Shown piece by piece: positions 1-9,193 of a stretch of DNA of 64,000 bases. This DNA comes from Armatimonadota bacterium (GTDB taxonomy: Bacteria; Armatimonadota; UBA5829; DTJY01): positions 62,001 to 126,000 of the forward strand of contig JAIMAU010000001.1 in assembly GCA_023511795.1 (NCBI GenBank). Direction: 5' to 3'. Below the pieces are notes generated by a model, which made no database searches, was not told the DNA's origin, and saw only the letters and a list, made by a program, of their open reading frames with translations. Made by a program: the position numbers and the translations under genes. Each line of letters begins with the position of its first letter. Positions within the stretch are counted from its first letter, which is position 1.

Positions 1-2
1 TT

Positions 3-929
3 TCCGAGCCGAAGCCACGCAACATTCAGGTTGAATATGAACAACACGTAAAACAGGCGAATGAATATATTCAGAAGAACGATTTAATTAATGGCATTCA
101 TGAATTGCGAGAGGCAATTAACCTTAATCCATCGAATTCGGAGAGTCGCGTCAAGCTTGCGGAACTCTATTGGAAATTTGGAATGGTGGATGAAGCGATT
201 GACGAGTGCCGCCGGGGGTTGCTTTTTAAGAAGGACGATGCATCGCTTATAACTGCGTTAGTTCAGTATTATATGACAACAGGTAATCTTGAGGAAGCCG
301 CCGAGGAATGCCAAAAAATTTTGCAGCTCGAGCCGCAAAATGTTAAAGTCCGCCTTAGTCTTGGGGATATTTATTGGAACCAGGGCAAGATTGACGAGGC
401 GGTAAAGACTTACGAGGAAGCAGCGGAGCTCAATCAAAAAGATGCCGCGCCACATGAAAAGTTGTACAAACTATATGCTGCAAAGCGTATGTATGCGGAG
501 GCGCTGAAACATTTAGTCAAGGCTAAAGAAGTGGCGCTTGGTGATAATCCAACTGCTGCCGAACGCCATGGGGTTCTCGCTCAAATTTTGGAAGAGCGAT
601 TCAATGCAGTATTAGAGAAACTAAAAGTTGCATCCGAAGACTATAGCCGGCAGAAGCTCAGCAGGGAAGACTATTACCAAGAATGCAAAGATGCTGATGC
701 AGAGGCAGAGGGGCTTGCGACGTTTATTTCAAGCCAAAATAGCTCTGACAATCTAAAAGAGGTGCTTCCCAGAGCTGTGCTTGCGACAAGTCTTCTAGCT
801 CAAGCAACTGGCAGCCTAGTCTTATATCTTGAAACCGAAAAAAAACAGTATATGGAGCAGGCGTCGATTTTACAGGATGAAGCAAAAGCAGAGTTAGCAG
901 CCTTTCTCAGCGCAATAAGGCAAAGATAA
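3..929 (+). CDS. TPR-repeat protein, 5' end outside window
   Basis: The frame is open from the first bases of the window, so the start lies upstream. Tetratricopeptide repeats fill the first two thirds, with the usual A/G/Y/P spacing (for example LGDIYWNQGKIDEAVKTYEE). The last ~100 residues are charged, helical and not TPR-like. No signal peptide can be judged because the N-terminus is missing. TPR proteins are protein-protein scaffolds; the partner is unknown. It ends 45 bases before a DUF2905 gene on the same strand and is probably the upstream member of that operon. A TTG at 105 could serve as an internal start, but the TPR pattern continues upstream of it, so I treat the gene as truncated by the window edge. 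Confidence 0.8.
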   Translation, partial: SEPKPRNIQVEYEQHVKQANEYIQKNDLINGIHELREAINLNPSNSESRVKLAELYWKFGMVDEAIDECRRGLLFKKDDASLITALVQYYMTTGNLEEAAEECQKILQLEPQNVKVRLSLGDIYWNQGKIDEAVKTYEEAAELNQKDAAPHEKLYKLYAAKRMYAEALKHLVKAKEVALGDNPTAAERHGVLAQILEERFNAVLEKLKVASEDYSRQKLSREDYYQECKDADAEAEGLATFISSQNSSDNLKEVLPRAVLATSLLAQATGSLVLYLETEKKQYMEQASILQDEAKAELAAFLSAIRQR

Positions 930-973
930 CATAAAAGTTTAGTCAAATGTCTTTTATGGAGAGAGGTTTTGTA

Positions 974-1213
974 ATGAATGGAGTTGCATCCGCCGGCAAG
1001 ACAATTATTGCCATAGGGGTGTTGTTGATAGTAATCGGCGGGATTATTCTCCTGCTGTCGAAGGTTTCGGGCGGGCGAGGACATCCGTTGCCCGGTGATA
1101 TAGCCATTCGGTGGGGAAATGTAAGGATTTATTTCCCAATTGTTACCAGCATAGTGATTAGCATTGTGCTGACACTGCTTTTCATGGTTTTCTCATGGTT
1201 GAGCAGAAAATAA
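974..1213 (+). CDS. DUF2905 family small membrane protein
   Basis: About 79 residues with two hydrophobic helices (roughly residues 8-28 and 52-74) joined by a loop containing GRGHPLPGDIAIRWGN, the PGDI motif typical of DUF2905. I chose the ATG at 974 because a GGAGAGAGG ribosome site lies 6-7 bases upstream; a start at 947 would add nine residues without a ribosome site. The family is widespread, its role is unknown, and it often sits next to queA and ruvB. Here queA follows after 13 bases. The location is the cytoplasmic membrane by inference. Confidence 0.82.
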   Translation: MNGVASAGKTIIAIGVLLIVIGGIILLLSKVSGGRGHPLPGDIAIRWGNVRIYFPIVTSIVISIVLTLLFMVFSWLSRK

Positions 1214-1226
1214 ATGTAGCAGGACC

Positions 1227-2237
1227 ATGCGGCTAAGCGAGTTTGATTATGATTTGCCGCCTGAGCTTATCGCTCAGGAGCCGCTGCCGGAAAGGGATAA
1301 ATCAAGGCTGCTCGTATTGTTTCGCAAAACGGGCCGCATCGAACACCGATATTTTTATAATCTTCCTGAGTACCTGAATCCTGGCGACCTTCTGGTGATG
1401 AACAACACGAGAGTAACTGCTAAGCGGCTCAGGGGAGTTAAGCCAACAGGCGGCAAAGTCGAGGCTCTTTTGCTACACGAGGTCGGCCCAAATAAGTGGG
1501 AGGCATTAGTCAAACCTGGTAGACGAGTTGAGCCTGGCACGGTTATAAACTTTGGCGATAATTTGAGTGCCGAAGTGATTGCCCGGACAAAAGAAGGTGG
1601 TCGCATCCTTGATTTTGGCGATGTTCCAGAGGTGAGAGAGGCAATCGAGCGGATCGGAGAAGTACCTCTGCCGCCATATATAAAAAAGGAACTTAGGTTA
1701 GCAGAAAGATACCAGACAGTTTACGCGCAGGTTCCAGGTTCAGCAGCAGCGCCAACTGCAGGTCTCCATTTTACGCCGAGGCTTATTTCGAAGATACGCG
1801 AAAAGGGGGTCGAAATAGCGTTCGTAACCCTCAACGTTGGCGTTGCAACGTTTCGGCCAGTAAAGACTGAGCTGATTGCCGAACATCCGATGCATCGCGA
1901 GATGATTTCTGTCTCTCCAAAAGCTGCAGAGATGGTAAATTCGGCCAAAGGGCGCATAATTGCAGTTGGAACGACTACCGCAAGGGCGCTTGAAAGTGCG
2001 GCTGTGGGCAAACGAAAAATCCAACCCATGGAGGGCGAGACAGGGCTTTATATTATTCCTGGTTATGAGTTTAAGGTTATTGATGGGTTGATAACAAACT
2101 TTCACATGCCTAGGTCTACACTTTTAATACTTGTCTCAGCTTTTGCAGGGCGAGACAATATAATGCGAGCATATGAGGAAGCAAAAAGGCTGAAGTATAG
2201 ATTTCTCAGCTTTGGCGACGCAATGCTTATAGTATGA
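1227..2237 (+). CDS. queA: S-adenosylmethionine:tRNA ribosyltransferase-isomerase QueA
   Basis: At 336 residues this is the normal length for QueA. The enzyme transfers and isomerises the ribose of SAM onto preQ1 at tRNA position 34, giving epoxyqueuosine in the queuosine pathway. The N-terminus LSEFDYDLPPELIAQEP, the central TAGLHFTP and the C-terminal NFHMPRSTLLILVSAF are diagnostic family blocks, and all are intact. The start at the ATG 1227 has a weak AGGA site. Neighbours on both sides run in the same direction with 13-18 base gaps, indicating an operon. No tgt gene is in the window. Confidence 0.97.
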   Translation: MRLSEFDYDLPPELIAQEPLPERDKSRLLVLFRKTGRIEHRYFYNLPEYLNPGDLLVMNNTRVTAKRLRGVKPTGGKVEALLLHEVGPNKWEALVKPGRRVEPGTVINFGDNLSAEVIARTKEGGRILDFGDVPEVREAIERIGEVPLPPYIKKELRLAERYQTVYAQVPGSAAAPTAGLHFTPRLISKIREKGVEIAFVTLNVGVATFRPVKTELIAEHPMHREMISVSPKAAEMVNSAKGRIIAVGTTTARALESAAVGKRKIQPMEGETGLYIIPGYEFKVIDGLITNFHMPRSTLLILVSAFAGRDNIMRAYEEAKRLKYRFLSFGDAMLIV

Positions 2238-2255
2238 CCGGGGGGTTGAGATTAT

Positions 2256-2747
2256 ATGCGTAGCCTTGAGGAATGGACAAGGTATCTTGAACGCCAAGAG
2301 CAGGCGCTGAAGGAAGCAAAAAGCGAGGGGCTAGAGAATGATAAAAACCATACTGCTCCTACCGCGGAGGGCGTTAAAGCTAAAGTTACTAAGGAGGAAT
2401 CTACAGAGACAAATGCCTCTGCGCCCATACTGCCCAGAACTAAGATTGCAGCGAAATCAAGACTAAATGCAATGGCAAATCTTACCCTGACTGGCGAAGA
2501 AGTGGCACAGCGTTCATACAAGCCTTTCAAAGAAACGCGAGAACAGCTTCTCGAACGTCTGCTAGATCCTGAACTTACGCTTGAGGAAACAGCTCGTTTG
2601 CTGAACTGCTGTCCAACGACCGTTCGACGCTATACAAACAAAGGGATCTTAAAGCATATTCGCACAGGAGGCAACCAGCGGCGCTTTAAGCTGTCCGACG
2701 TACTAGAGTTTTTGGAGTCGCGCAAGGTCTCTGGAAATGAAGATTAG
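2256..2747 (+). CDS. helix-turn-helix (excisionase/MerR-like) DNA-binding protein
   Basis: 163 residues in two parts. The first ~95 are charged, low in hydrophobics and probably disordered. The C-terminal ~55 form a winged-helix domain of the excisionase/BldC type: LTLEETARLLNCCPTTVRR (recognition helix) followed by GGNQRRFKLSDVLEFLE. Such proteins bind DNA as regulators or recombination directionality factors. No integrase or phage gene is nearby, so a regulatory role is more likely. The start has a G-rich ribosome site (GGGGGG) 10 bases upstream. The target is unknown. Confidence 0.75.
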   Translation: MRSLEEWTRYLERQEQALKEAKSEGLENDKNHTAPTAEGVKAKVTKEESTETNASAPILPRTKIAAKSRLNAMANLTLTGEEVAQRSYKPFKETREQLLERLLDPELTLEETARLLNCCPTTVRRYTNKGILKHIRTGGNQRRFKLSDVLEFLESRKVSGNED

Positions 2748-2843
2748 CGGTGGCAAAGTTTAGGAAATTTGAGCTCTGTTGGTGAACATTTATATGGAAT
2801 CTCGGCTTGCATAAAATTAAGATTGAAACACTCTGGTCGCTTT

Positions 2844-3185
2844 ATGAAAATTACAAACACACATGGCACCGTAATCGCTGAGAGAGTTGAATCAGCAAAA
2901 GACTTTCTTCCACGTTTAATCGGATTGATGGGTCGTAAGTCTCTGGCAAAAAATTCGGGATTGCTAATACATGGATGTTGTCAAGTCCACACTTTTTTCA
3001 TGCGATTCCCAATCGATGTAATTTACGCTGACCGCGAGCTTCGCGTGTTGAGAGTGGACGTTAACGTACCTCCTTGGCACATCCTACCAAGATGTAACGG
3101 CGCTTTCTATGTGATTGAACTTCCTGCATGTGCAGGTAGTGTTTCCATTGGAGACAAGCTCAGGCTGGAGGATGCCTGCGGATGA
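2844..3185 (+). CDS. DUF192 family protein
   Basis: 113 residues from the ATG at 2844; a start 75 bases upstream is possible but adds non-conserved sequence. The DUF192 fold is shown by LIGLMGRKSL, GLLIHGCCQVHTFFMRFPIDVIY and the C-terminal YVIELPAC-G. These small beta-rich proteins are of unknown function and often carry a signal peptide; none is seen here. The last four bases overlap the start of the glycosyltransferase (ATGA), so translation of the two is probably coupled. Confidence 0.83.
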   Translation: MKITNTHGTVIAERVESAKDFLPRLIGLMGRKSLAKNSGLLIHGCCQVHTFFMRFPIDVIYADRELRVLRVDVNVPPWHILPRCNGAFYVIELPACAGSVSIGDKLRLEDACG

Positions 3186-4324
3186 GGGTTTTCATCTTCA
3201 GTGAAAGCTATGAGCCTTTGTTAAATGGAGTCGCCGTCTCTGTTGGAACGCTAGCAAAGGAGCTAAGAGCACGTGGGCATGAGATATATGTTGTGACCTC
3301 TTCCTATCGCGGCTATAAGGATTCAGACCCGCATGTTTTTCGTGTTCCTGCAATACGGACCTGGATAGACCCAACCTACCCAGTGCCAATCCCATGGTTT
3401 AATCGAATTCCAGAAAAGATTCGTGAGCTTAAGCCAGATATTATTCATACACATACACCCTGGATGCTCGGCCAAGTGGGTCTTAAATTGGCAAAACAGA
3501 TGGGGATTCCTTGCGTATCAACTTGCCATACGCAATATACGGAATATATACATTATTTTCCGCTTGCTCCTCAGAAGGCAAAGCGATTGTTCATAATAAA
3601 CTTGATGCGAAGATACTACAATCAGTGCAATGTGGTGATTGTTCCCTCCAAACTAACGATGGAGATGCTTCGAAGCTTTGGTGTGCAGGCCCCGATATAT
3701 ATTATTCCAACAGGCAATGCCCTTGATACAACGATGGATTTCAAAGCAAGGGTGCAAATCCGTCAAAAACTGGGGATTCCTGAGGATGCCCGTGTGCTTA
3801 TTTATGTTGGAAGACTTGCTAAGGAGAAAAACCTACAGTTGATTTTTGAATCTTTCAATAAGCTTGCTCAGAGGCATAGTAATCTTTACTTGCTGATTGT
3901 TGGCGGCGGGCCATATGAGTCCCAAGCCAAGCAAATTGCTGCATCCCTGAAATCATCTGATCGTATTGTATTTGCTGGTGCAATGCCAAGGTGTGAAGTG
4001 GCGAAATATTATTCGGCAGGCGATATTTTTGTATTTCCTTCGACGACAGAAACCCAGGGGCTAGTACTATGTGAGGCTCTTGCTGCAGGGCTTCCTTGTG
4101 TGGCTGTTCGAGCTGGTGGAATTCCGGAAATGATAAATGACGGAGAAGAGGGCTTGCTTACTGAAGACGATGTGGAAGACTTTGCAGAGAAAATAGAGCT
4201 ATTACTTATTGATGAGGAGTTGTATAAACATTTTTCTGCCTCGGCAGTCCGGAATTCTGCCCGTTTTACTCCAGCTGAAATGGCAACAAAAGTGTTGGCA
4301 GTCTACGAGTCCCTGCTTGCATGA
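3182..4324 (+). CDS. GT4-family glycosyltransferase
   Basis: 380 residues with a GT-B fold. The N-terminal acceptor domain (FIFSESYEPLLNGVAVSV, then DIIHTHTPWMLG) and the C-terminal donor domain (YVGRLAKEKN, then ETQGLVLCEALAAGLP with the E-x7-E catalytic motif) are both complete. The N-terminal block resembles diacylglycerol glucosyltransferases and the PimB/MgdA group, which transfer a sugar from NDP-sugar to a lipid at the inner face of the membrane. The substrate cannot be set from sequence. It overlaps the upstream DUF192 gene by four bases and closes the operon. Confidence 0.88.
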   Translation: MRVFIFSESYEPLLNGVAVSVGTLAKELRARGHEIYVVTSSYRGYKDSDPHVFRVPAIRTWIDPTYPVPIPWFNRIPEKIRELKPDIIHTHTPWMLGQVGLKLAKQMGIPCVSTCHTQYTEYIHYFPLAPQKAKRLFIINLMRRYYNQCNVVIVPSKLTMEMLRSFGVQAPIYIIPTGNALDTTMDFKARVQIRQKLGIPEDARVLIYVGRLAKEKNLQLIFESFNKLAQRHSNLYLLIVGGGPYESQAKQIAASLKSSDRIVFAGAMPRCEVAKYYSAGDIFVFPSTTETQGLVLCEALAAGLPCVAVRAGGIPEMINDGEEGLLTEDDVEDFAEKIELLLIDEELYKHFSASAVRNSARFTPAEMATKVLAVYESLLA

Positions 4325-4417
4325 GCTTTTATAAGAGTGGGAAATCGTGGCGTGAGATTGTTTTGTTTGCATTTCGCTGCTTTGTTTGTGTGGAATGTTA
4401 CAGTAAAATAGGAGCGA

Positions 4418-5536
4418 CTACCTTACTCCGACGAGGTAGAGCCATCCGTCCCCACAGTAGATGAGGATTTGGCGACAGTCATTAGAAGGGATGCAAGTTC
4501 GAATAACACCACCAAGGGTAAGCTTTGAGCGAATCTTTCCATCGCTTTGTATATTGTAAAGGCTGGACTTTCCGTCAGATGCAATGACCGATGAGCCTGT
4601 TGGCGAAATGGCTACAAGCCTCGGGCTGAAAAATAGGCCGCCCTTTTCCCAGAGAAGGTTTCCCTTTGCACTGTATACCTTAATTTTTCGTTCTAGCATG
4701 TGCGAACGTGAGCGGCTCAAATATTTTGCAAAGCTTATTGCAACGTATTGGCTTCGTGGAGACACGCGGGCGAATGGCTCAAAACCCTCAACTTTCTGCC
4801 GCCAAAGCAGGCGGCCTTGTGTATTCCATAGGCATACCTCTGTCACAGGTCTATGCTGTGAGCCAGGTTGAACCCCTAAGATAGTGTTTCCATCGGCACT
4901 CACTTGAAGGTCGTACTGGCGGTCATTATAATGTCCATATCGCCATAGTAGCTTACTTTTGAGGTCATAGCATGCGATTGCAGATTTTTGCCAAGTTCCC
5001 GCAACTATTCGCTGACTATCAGGAGTGAATGTTAGCGAATGAACGATGCCTTCCAGCCGCCATCGCCGCCATCGCGGACGAATTGGGTAGGGTGGGTAAA
5101 GGTAAAGGTAACATTTGCCTGTTCCAACAGCCACATAGTCTCCATTAGGAGAGACAGCAGCCGACCATATGCTGCCGGAAACATCATGCCTCCAGTATAA
5201 ATTGTTATTAAGTCGGAAATAGTGAACGGTTGTACGAGTCGGATCAAGTTTTGTATATACTAATAGGCTACTGCCATTTTGAGCTATAAGGGCATCAGTT
5301 GCGCCTTCAATTTTCTTTTGCCATATCAGCCTTGCATTTTTATTGTAGAAGCGAACATTTCCTTCGGTATCCACCGTGCCGAAGTAGTTGCCGCCGGGCG
5401 CAATTGTAAGAGAAACTGGCGGCTTTATTGGGCGTTTCCAAATGAGATGTAAATCGTCACCAACTGCTCCATTTATTCCTGCAAAGAGTAAAAGGATAAT
5501 GGCAGCGATAGCGACGCAGGGGATTCGTTTGGGCAA
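4418..5536 (-). CDS. secreted or membrane-anchored beta-propeller (WD40/PQQ-like) protein
   Basis: About 372 residues from a TTG at 5536. The frame is open further upstream, but that part overlaps pdxT and has no secretion signal. A hydrophobic stretch (CVAIAAIILLLFAG) forms a signal peptide or anchor, followed by propeller blades with repeated pairs such as LIWQKK, LLWRYG, LLWRQK and LLWEKG, each preceded by a VAVSPNG or SADGN type turn. Repeats of this kind form six- to eight-bladed propellers. It probably acts in the periplasm or outside the membrane; the ligand is unknown. It starts six bases after pdxT ends. The start codon is the least certain point. Confidence 0.72.
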   Translation of the reverse strand: MPKRIPCVAIAAIILLLFAGINGAVGDDLHLIWKRPIKPPVSLTIAPGGNYFGTVDTEGNVRFYNKNARLIWQKKIEGATDALIAQNGSSLLVYTKLDPTRTTVHYFRLNNNLYWRHDVSGSIWSAAVSPNGDYVAVGTGKCYLYLYPPYPIRPRWRRWRLEGIVHSLTFTPDSQRIVAGTWQKSAIACYDLKSKLLWRYGHYNDRQYDLQVSADGNTILGVQPGSQHRPVTEVCLWNTQGRLLWRQKVEGFEPFARVSPRSQYVAISFAKYLSRSRSHMLERKIKVYSAKGNLLWEKGGLFFSPRLVAISPTGSSVIASDGKSSLYNIQSDGKIRSKLTLGGVIRTCIPSNDCRQILIYCGDGWLYLVGVR

Positions 5537-5541
5537 AGGTA

Positions 5542-6132
5542 TTACTGCTGTGATTCTTGCACCATGCGTATGAAATATTCGTGAATCCTGGTATCGGTGG
5601 TCAGCTCGGGATGGAAGGCTGCCCCCAGCAGATTTTTTTGCTTTACAAAAACAATCTTTTCGTTGCATCGCGCAAGTACCTCCACGCCGGGATTTGCTTT
5701 CTCGACATATGGGGCGCGAATGAAGATTGCACGGAATGGCGGTTTGCCGAGCGCTTCAATATCCAAATCTACTTCGAAGCTGTCCACCTGTCGCCCAAAT
5801 GCATTGCGAAGAACTGTTACATCGAGCAGTCCTAACCTGTGTTGATCACTACCGACGATTTCTTTCGCAAGCAGTATCAGACCAGCGCAAGTTCCAAAAA
5901 TTGGCATACCCCGCCCGGCAGCCTCGATAATCTTCTTGTCGAGATCGTACCGGGCGAGGAGTTTGCCTATGGTGGTGCTTTCGCCGCCGGGGATTATTAG
6001 CCCCTGAACGGAGTCGAGCTCTTCATGCGTTCGCACAGGTGTTGCCTGCTTGCCGCATAGTTTAATGGTATCAATATGTTTTTGAAAAGCCCCCTGGAGT
6101 GCGAGGACTCCGATTTTTAGCGTTTTACCCAA
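5542..6132 (-). CDS. pdxT: pyridoxal 5'-phosphate synthase glutaminase subunit PdxT
   Basis: 196 residues, standard length. PdxT hydrolyses glutamine and passes ammonia to PdxS in the DXP-independent route to PLP. The class-I amidotransferase features are intact: IIPGGEST (oxyanion strand), the nucleophile Cys82 in FGTCAGLILL, and the His/Glu pair in AAFHPEL near residue 173. It lies four bases after pdxS on the same strand, the usual gene pair. PLP made here is the cofactor of the MetY enzyme encoded at 24.3 kb. Confidence 0.97.
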   Translation of the reverse strand: MGKTLKIGVLALQGAFQKHIDTIKLCGKQATPVRTHEELDSVQGLIIPGGESTTIGKLLARYDLDKKIIEAAGRGMPIFGTCAGLILLAKEIVGSDQHRLGLLDVTVLRNAFGRQVDSFEVDLDIEALGKPPFRAIFIRAPYVEKANPGVEVLARCNEKIVFVKQKNLLGAAFHPELTTDTRIHEYFIRMVQESQQ

Positions 6133-6135
6133 CTC

Positions 6136-7026
6136 CTACCAACCTCGAACTGAAAGGAGTTCGTTTTCTGGAATCTGCCGAATGTCAAGACCAGGCATTG
6201 CGCTGCCTAGGCCCATGGAAAGTTCGGCAAGGATCTCGGGTTTGTCATAATAAGTCGTTGCGTCTACAATTGCCTTTGCACGCTTCACGGGATCCTCCGA
6301 CTTAAAAATGCCCGAGCCGACAAAAATGGCTTCTGCACCGAGTTGCATCATGAGCGCTGCATCTGCAGGGGTAGCTATACCTCCAGCCGAGAAGTTTGGC
6401 ACAGGGAGCTTGCCTGTTTCCGCAACCTCAAGCACCAATTCGTATGGTGCATTCATGTTCTTTGAGTATGCCATAATCTCATCACGACGCATGGATTGTA
6501 GTCGGCGGATTTCAGACATTACTGACCGCATGTGCCTGACTGCCTCTACAATGTTTCCAGAGCCGGCTTCACCCTTCGTGCGAATCATTGCCGCACCTTC
6601 ACCAATGCGCCTTAGGGCTTCTGCAAGATCACGGCACCCACAGACAAAAGGCACTTTAAACTGGTGCTTGTCAATATGGTGCATTTCGTCAGCCGGCGTG
6701 AGCACTTCGCTCTCGTCAATGTAATCAACACCAAGCGCCTCCAGAATCTGTGCTTCAACGAAGTGGCCAATCCTCACTTTTGCCATTACTGGGATGGTAA
6801 CAGCATCCATGATTTCTTTAATTTTAACAGGGTCAGCCATTCGCGCCACGCCGCCCTCACGGCGGATGTCGGCTGGGACTCTCTCAAGCGCCATAACTGC
6901 AACTGCGCCGGCTTCTTCGGCAATTTTAGCTTGTTCGGCGTTCGTTACATCCATAATAACGCCGCCTTTTAGCATCTCTGCCAGGCCAACTTTTGTCCGC
7001 CATGTGGATTTTTGAACATCCGTCAT
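6136..7026 (-). CDS. pdxS: pyridoxal 5'-phosphate synthase lyase subunit PdxS
   Basis: 296 residues, normal for the dodecameric TIM-barrel synthase that makes PLP from ribose 5-phosphate, glyceraldehyde 3-phosphate and ammonia. Visible active-site elements are [17 protein letters not shown], Lys83 in MAKVRIGHF (the Schiff-base lysine) and [11 protein letters not shown] (second lysine and phosphate loop). It begins 25 bases after porB ends with a GGGGGTGA ribosome site, so it may be read from the same transcript as the por genes. Confidence 0.97.
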   Translation of the reverse strand: MTDVQKSTWRTKVGLAEMLKGGVIMDVTNAEQAKIAEEAGAVAVMALERVPADIRREGGVARMADPVKIKEIMDAVTIPVMAKVRIGHFVEAQILEALGVDYIDESEVLTPADEMHHIDKHQFKVPFVCGCRDLAEALRRIGEGAAMIRTKGEAGSGNIVEAVRHMRSVMSEIRRLQSMRRDEIMAYSKNMNAPYELVLEVAETGKLPVPNFSAGGIATPADAALMMQLGAEAIFVGSGIFKSEDPVKRAKAIVDATTYYDKPEILAELSMGLGSAMPGLDIRQIPENELLSVRGW

Positions 7027-7051
7027 AACCTATCACCCCCTTGATTTTGGC

Positions 7052-7975
7052 TCACTCGCTTTCAGCCATCTTGAGCAGCCTTTCCCATTGGGTATCAACC
7101 TCTTTCTGGATTTCTTCAATAATCCATTGGTTCTCCGGCTTCATAAGATGACGGTATTTTGTCTGCTCTTTTAAGAACTCTGTGATTGGCAGCTTTTCCT
7201 TTGGCTTGTAGGTGAGCCTGTATTTTCCATTCTCAACCTCATATAAAGGCCAGTAGCATGAATTTACCGCGTCGCGTGCAATCTGTATTGCCTTTTCTGG
7301 CGGGAAAGCCCATCCAAGACGGCATGGAGACAAGACATTAATAAATGTTGGACCATCCGTATTGAGGGCTTTCTGAACTTTAGTGACAAAGTCGTTCCAA
7401 TGGCTTGGCGAAGCCTGCGCACAGTATGGAATGTTGTGTGCAACCATTATCGCAGTCAAGTCTTTGCTTCTTTGTTTCTTTCCATAGGATGCTTTGCCAA
7501 CGGGTGATGTGGTTGTTTCTGCACCCAATGGCGTAGCGCTAGATCGCTGAATACCTGTGTTCATGTAAGCCTCGTTGTTGTAGCAGATGTAAAGCATCCT
7601 ATGTCCGCGTTCCATCGCTCCTGATAGCGATTGTAGCCCAATGTCGTACGTTCCACCGTCGCCGCCGAATGCAATGAAGCGAATTTCTTTGTCAAGCTTC
7701 CCTTGTTTCTTTAGTGATCTGTAGGCCGCTTCCACGCCGCTTATTGTTGCCGCCACATTTTCGAAGGCACTGTGAATGAAGGGTACTCTCCAGGCGCTAA
7801 ATGGGAAAATGGTTGTTGCTACTGACATACATCCCGTTGCCGCGCCAACTACCACTGGGGTATCCGTCGCAGCCAAAGCCTGACGTATTATTGTAGGGAA
7901 TGTGCATCCGGCGCACGCTCGATGTCCACCAGAGAGCAATTCACCTTTTTTTGCTAGTTCTTTTAGATTTGCCAT
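7052..7975 (-). CDS. porB: pyruvate:ferredoxin oxidoreductase beta subunit (TPP-binding)
   Basis: 307 residues. The beta subunit binds thiamine diphosphate and a [4Fe-4S] cluster and decarboxylates pyruvate to acetyl-CoA with the alpha and gamma chains. The cluster-binding CAGCTFP near residue 21 and a TPP motif FGGDGGTYDIG...YICYNNEAYMNTG (GDG through NN) are intact. It starts 11 bases after porA. The family also contains 2-oxoisovalerate enzymes; sequence features favour pyruvate but substrate specificity is inferred. Confidence 0.92.
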   Translation of the reverse strand: MANLKELAKKGELLSGGHRACAGCTFPTIIRQALAATDTPVVVGAATGCMSVATTIFPFSAWRVPFIHSAFENVAATISGVEAAYRSLKKQGKLDKEIRFIAFGGDGGTYDIGLQSLSGAMERGHRMLYICYNNEAYMNTGIQRSSATPLGAETTTSPVGKASYGKKQRSKDLTAIMVAHNIPYCAQASPSHWNDFVTKVQKALNTDGPTFINVLSPCRLGWAFPPEKAIQIARDAVNSCYWPLYEVENGKYRLTYKPKEKLPITEFLKEQTKYRHLMKPENQWIIEEIQKEVDTQWERLLKMAESE

Positions 7976-7986
7976 TTTTTTCTCCT

Positions 7987-9183
7987 TTACTCACGTACTC
8001 CAAGGTAGTTAATTGCCTTGTAGGGGCGCTTGCCATTCTTGGAGATTGCTTCAAGTTCCTCGTAGACAGAGGCTATGTGGCTGAGGTTAATGTCTCGACC
8101 ACCTAGACCGTAAACGTAGTTCACGGCCGTAGGACGTTTTTCGCAATCATAAAGTGCAGAGCGAATCTCGGCATAAAGTGGGCCGCCGGTTCCAGCCACG
8201 GCGTCTGAACGATCGAGGACTGCAACCGCTTTCATTCTGCACAATATTTCGGCTATTTGCTTCTCAGGGAATGGCCGGAACACGCGAAGCTTAAGCATTC
8301 CTGCTTTCATGCCTTTCTTGCGCAATTCGTTAATAACGACCTTCGCTGTGCCAGCAGTGGAGCCGAGGACAACAATTGCGAGTTCTGCATCATCTAGGTA
8401 ATACTCTTCAAATAAGCCATACTTTCTGCCAAACTTCTCTCCAAATTCTGCGCCGATTTTTTCAATGATTGGAAGAGCATGGAACATTGGCTCAATTTGG
8501 GAGCGTTTGTGCTCGAAGTAATAGTCAGTGAAGTCTAGCGAGCCTATGGTAATTGGATGCTCCACATCGAGCAATGCATACTTCGGTTTGTATTCGCCGA
8601 TAAAATCTCTGATGTCTTTGTCGTCGTAAACTTCGACCGGTTCCATGCCGTGGCTGATGATGAAACCATCATAATTGACCATTACTGGAAGTTGGATATC
8701 GTCATGCTCGGCAATTCTGACCGCCTGAAATAGGTTGTCATAGACCTCTTGTGCATTTTCTGAGAATATCTGTATCCAACCAGAGTCGCGCGCTCCCATA
8801 GAATCGCTATGGTCGCAGTGAATGTTAATAGGAGCGCTTAATGCTCTATTAACCATTGGCATTACAATTGGCAGTCTCAAGCCTGATGCTATATACAGCA
8901 TCTCCCACATTAATGCTAAGCCTTGCGATGAAGTAGCAGTCATTGTGCGAGTGCCTGCGGCTGCCGCACCAATTGTTGCGCTCATGGCGCTATGTTCGCT
9001 CTCCACGGTAATTAGCTCGGTGTTAACCAGTCCATCAGCAACATAGCTGGCGAATATCTGCATGACTTCGGTTTGCGGAGTAATGGGATAAGCAGCAACC
9101 ACATCGGGGTTAATCTGCTTCATTGCCATTGCCGCTGCTTCGTTGCCCGTAAGGGCGATTCTTTCTTTGGTAGTCGTAGCCAA
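7987..9183 (-). CDS. porA: pyruvate:ferredoxin oxidoreductase alpha subunit
   Basis: 398 residues, the normal size of the alpha chain of multi-subunit 2-oxoacid:ferredoxin oxidoreductases, which carries the pyrimidine-binding and transketolase C-terminal domains. Recognisable blocks are LTGNEAAAMAM, AYPITPQTEV, ESEHSAM (activating glutamate) and TATSSQGLALM. No ferredoxin domain is fused to it. It lies between porG and porB, with gaps of 10-11 bases and an AGGA site at its start, so the three chains are co-translated. Confidence 0.94.
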   Translation of the reverse strand: MATTTKERIALTGNEAAAMAMKQINPDVVAAYPITPQTEVMQIFASYVADGLVNTELITVESEHSAMSATIGAAAAGTRTMTATSSQGLALMWEMLYIASGLRLPIVMPMVNRALSAPINIHCDHSDSMGARDSGWIQIFSENAQEVYDNLFQAVRIAEHDDIQLPVMVNYDGFIISHGMEPVEVYDDKDIRDFIGEYKPKYALLDVEHPITIGSLDFTDYYFEHKRSQIEPMFHALPIIEKIGAEFGEKFGRKYGLFEEYYLDDAELAIVVLGSTAGTAKVVINELRKKGMKAGMLKLRVFRPFPEKQIAEILCRMKAVAVLDRSDAVAGTGGPLYAEIRSALYDCEKRPTAVNYVYGLGGRDINLSHIASVYEELEAISKNGKRPYKAINYLGVRE

Positions 9184-9193
9184 TTTTGTCCTC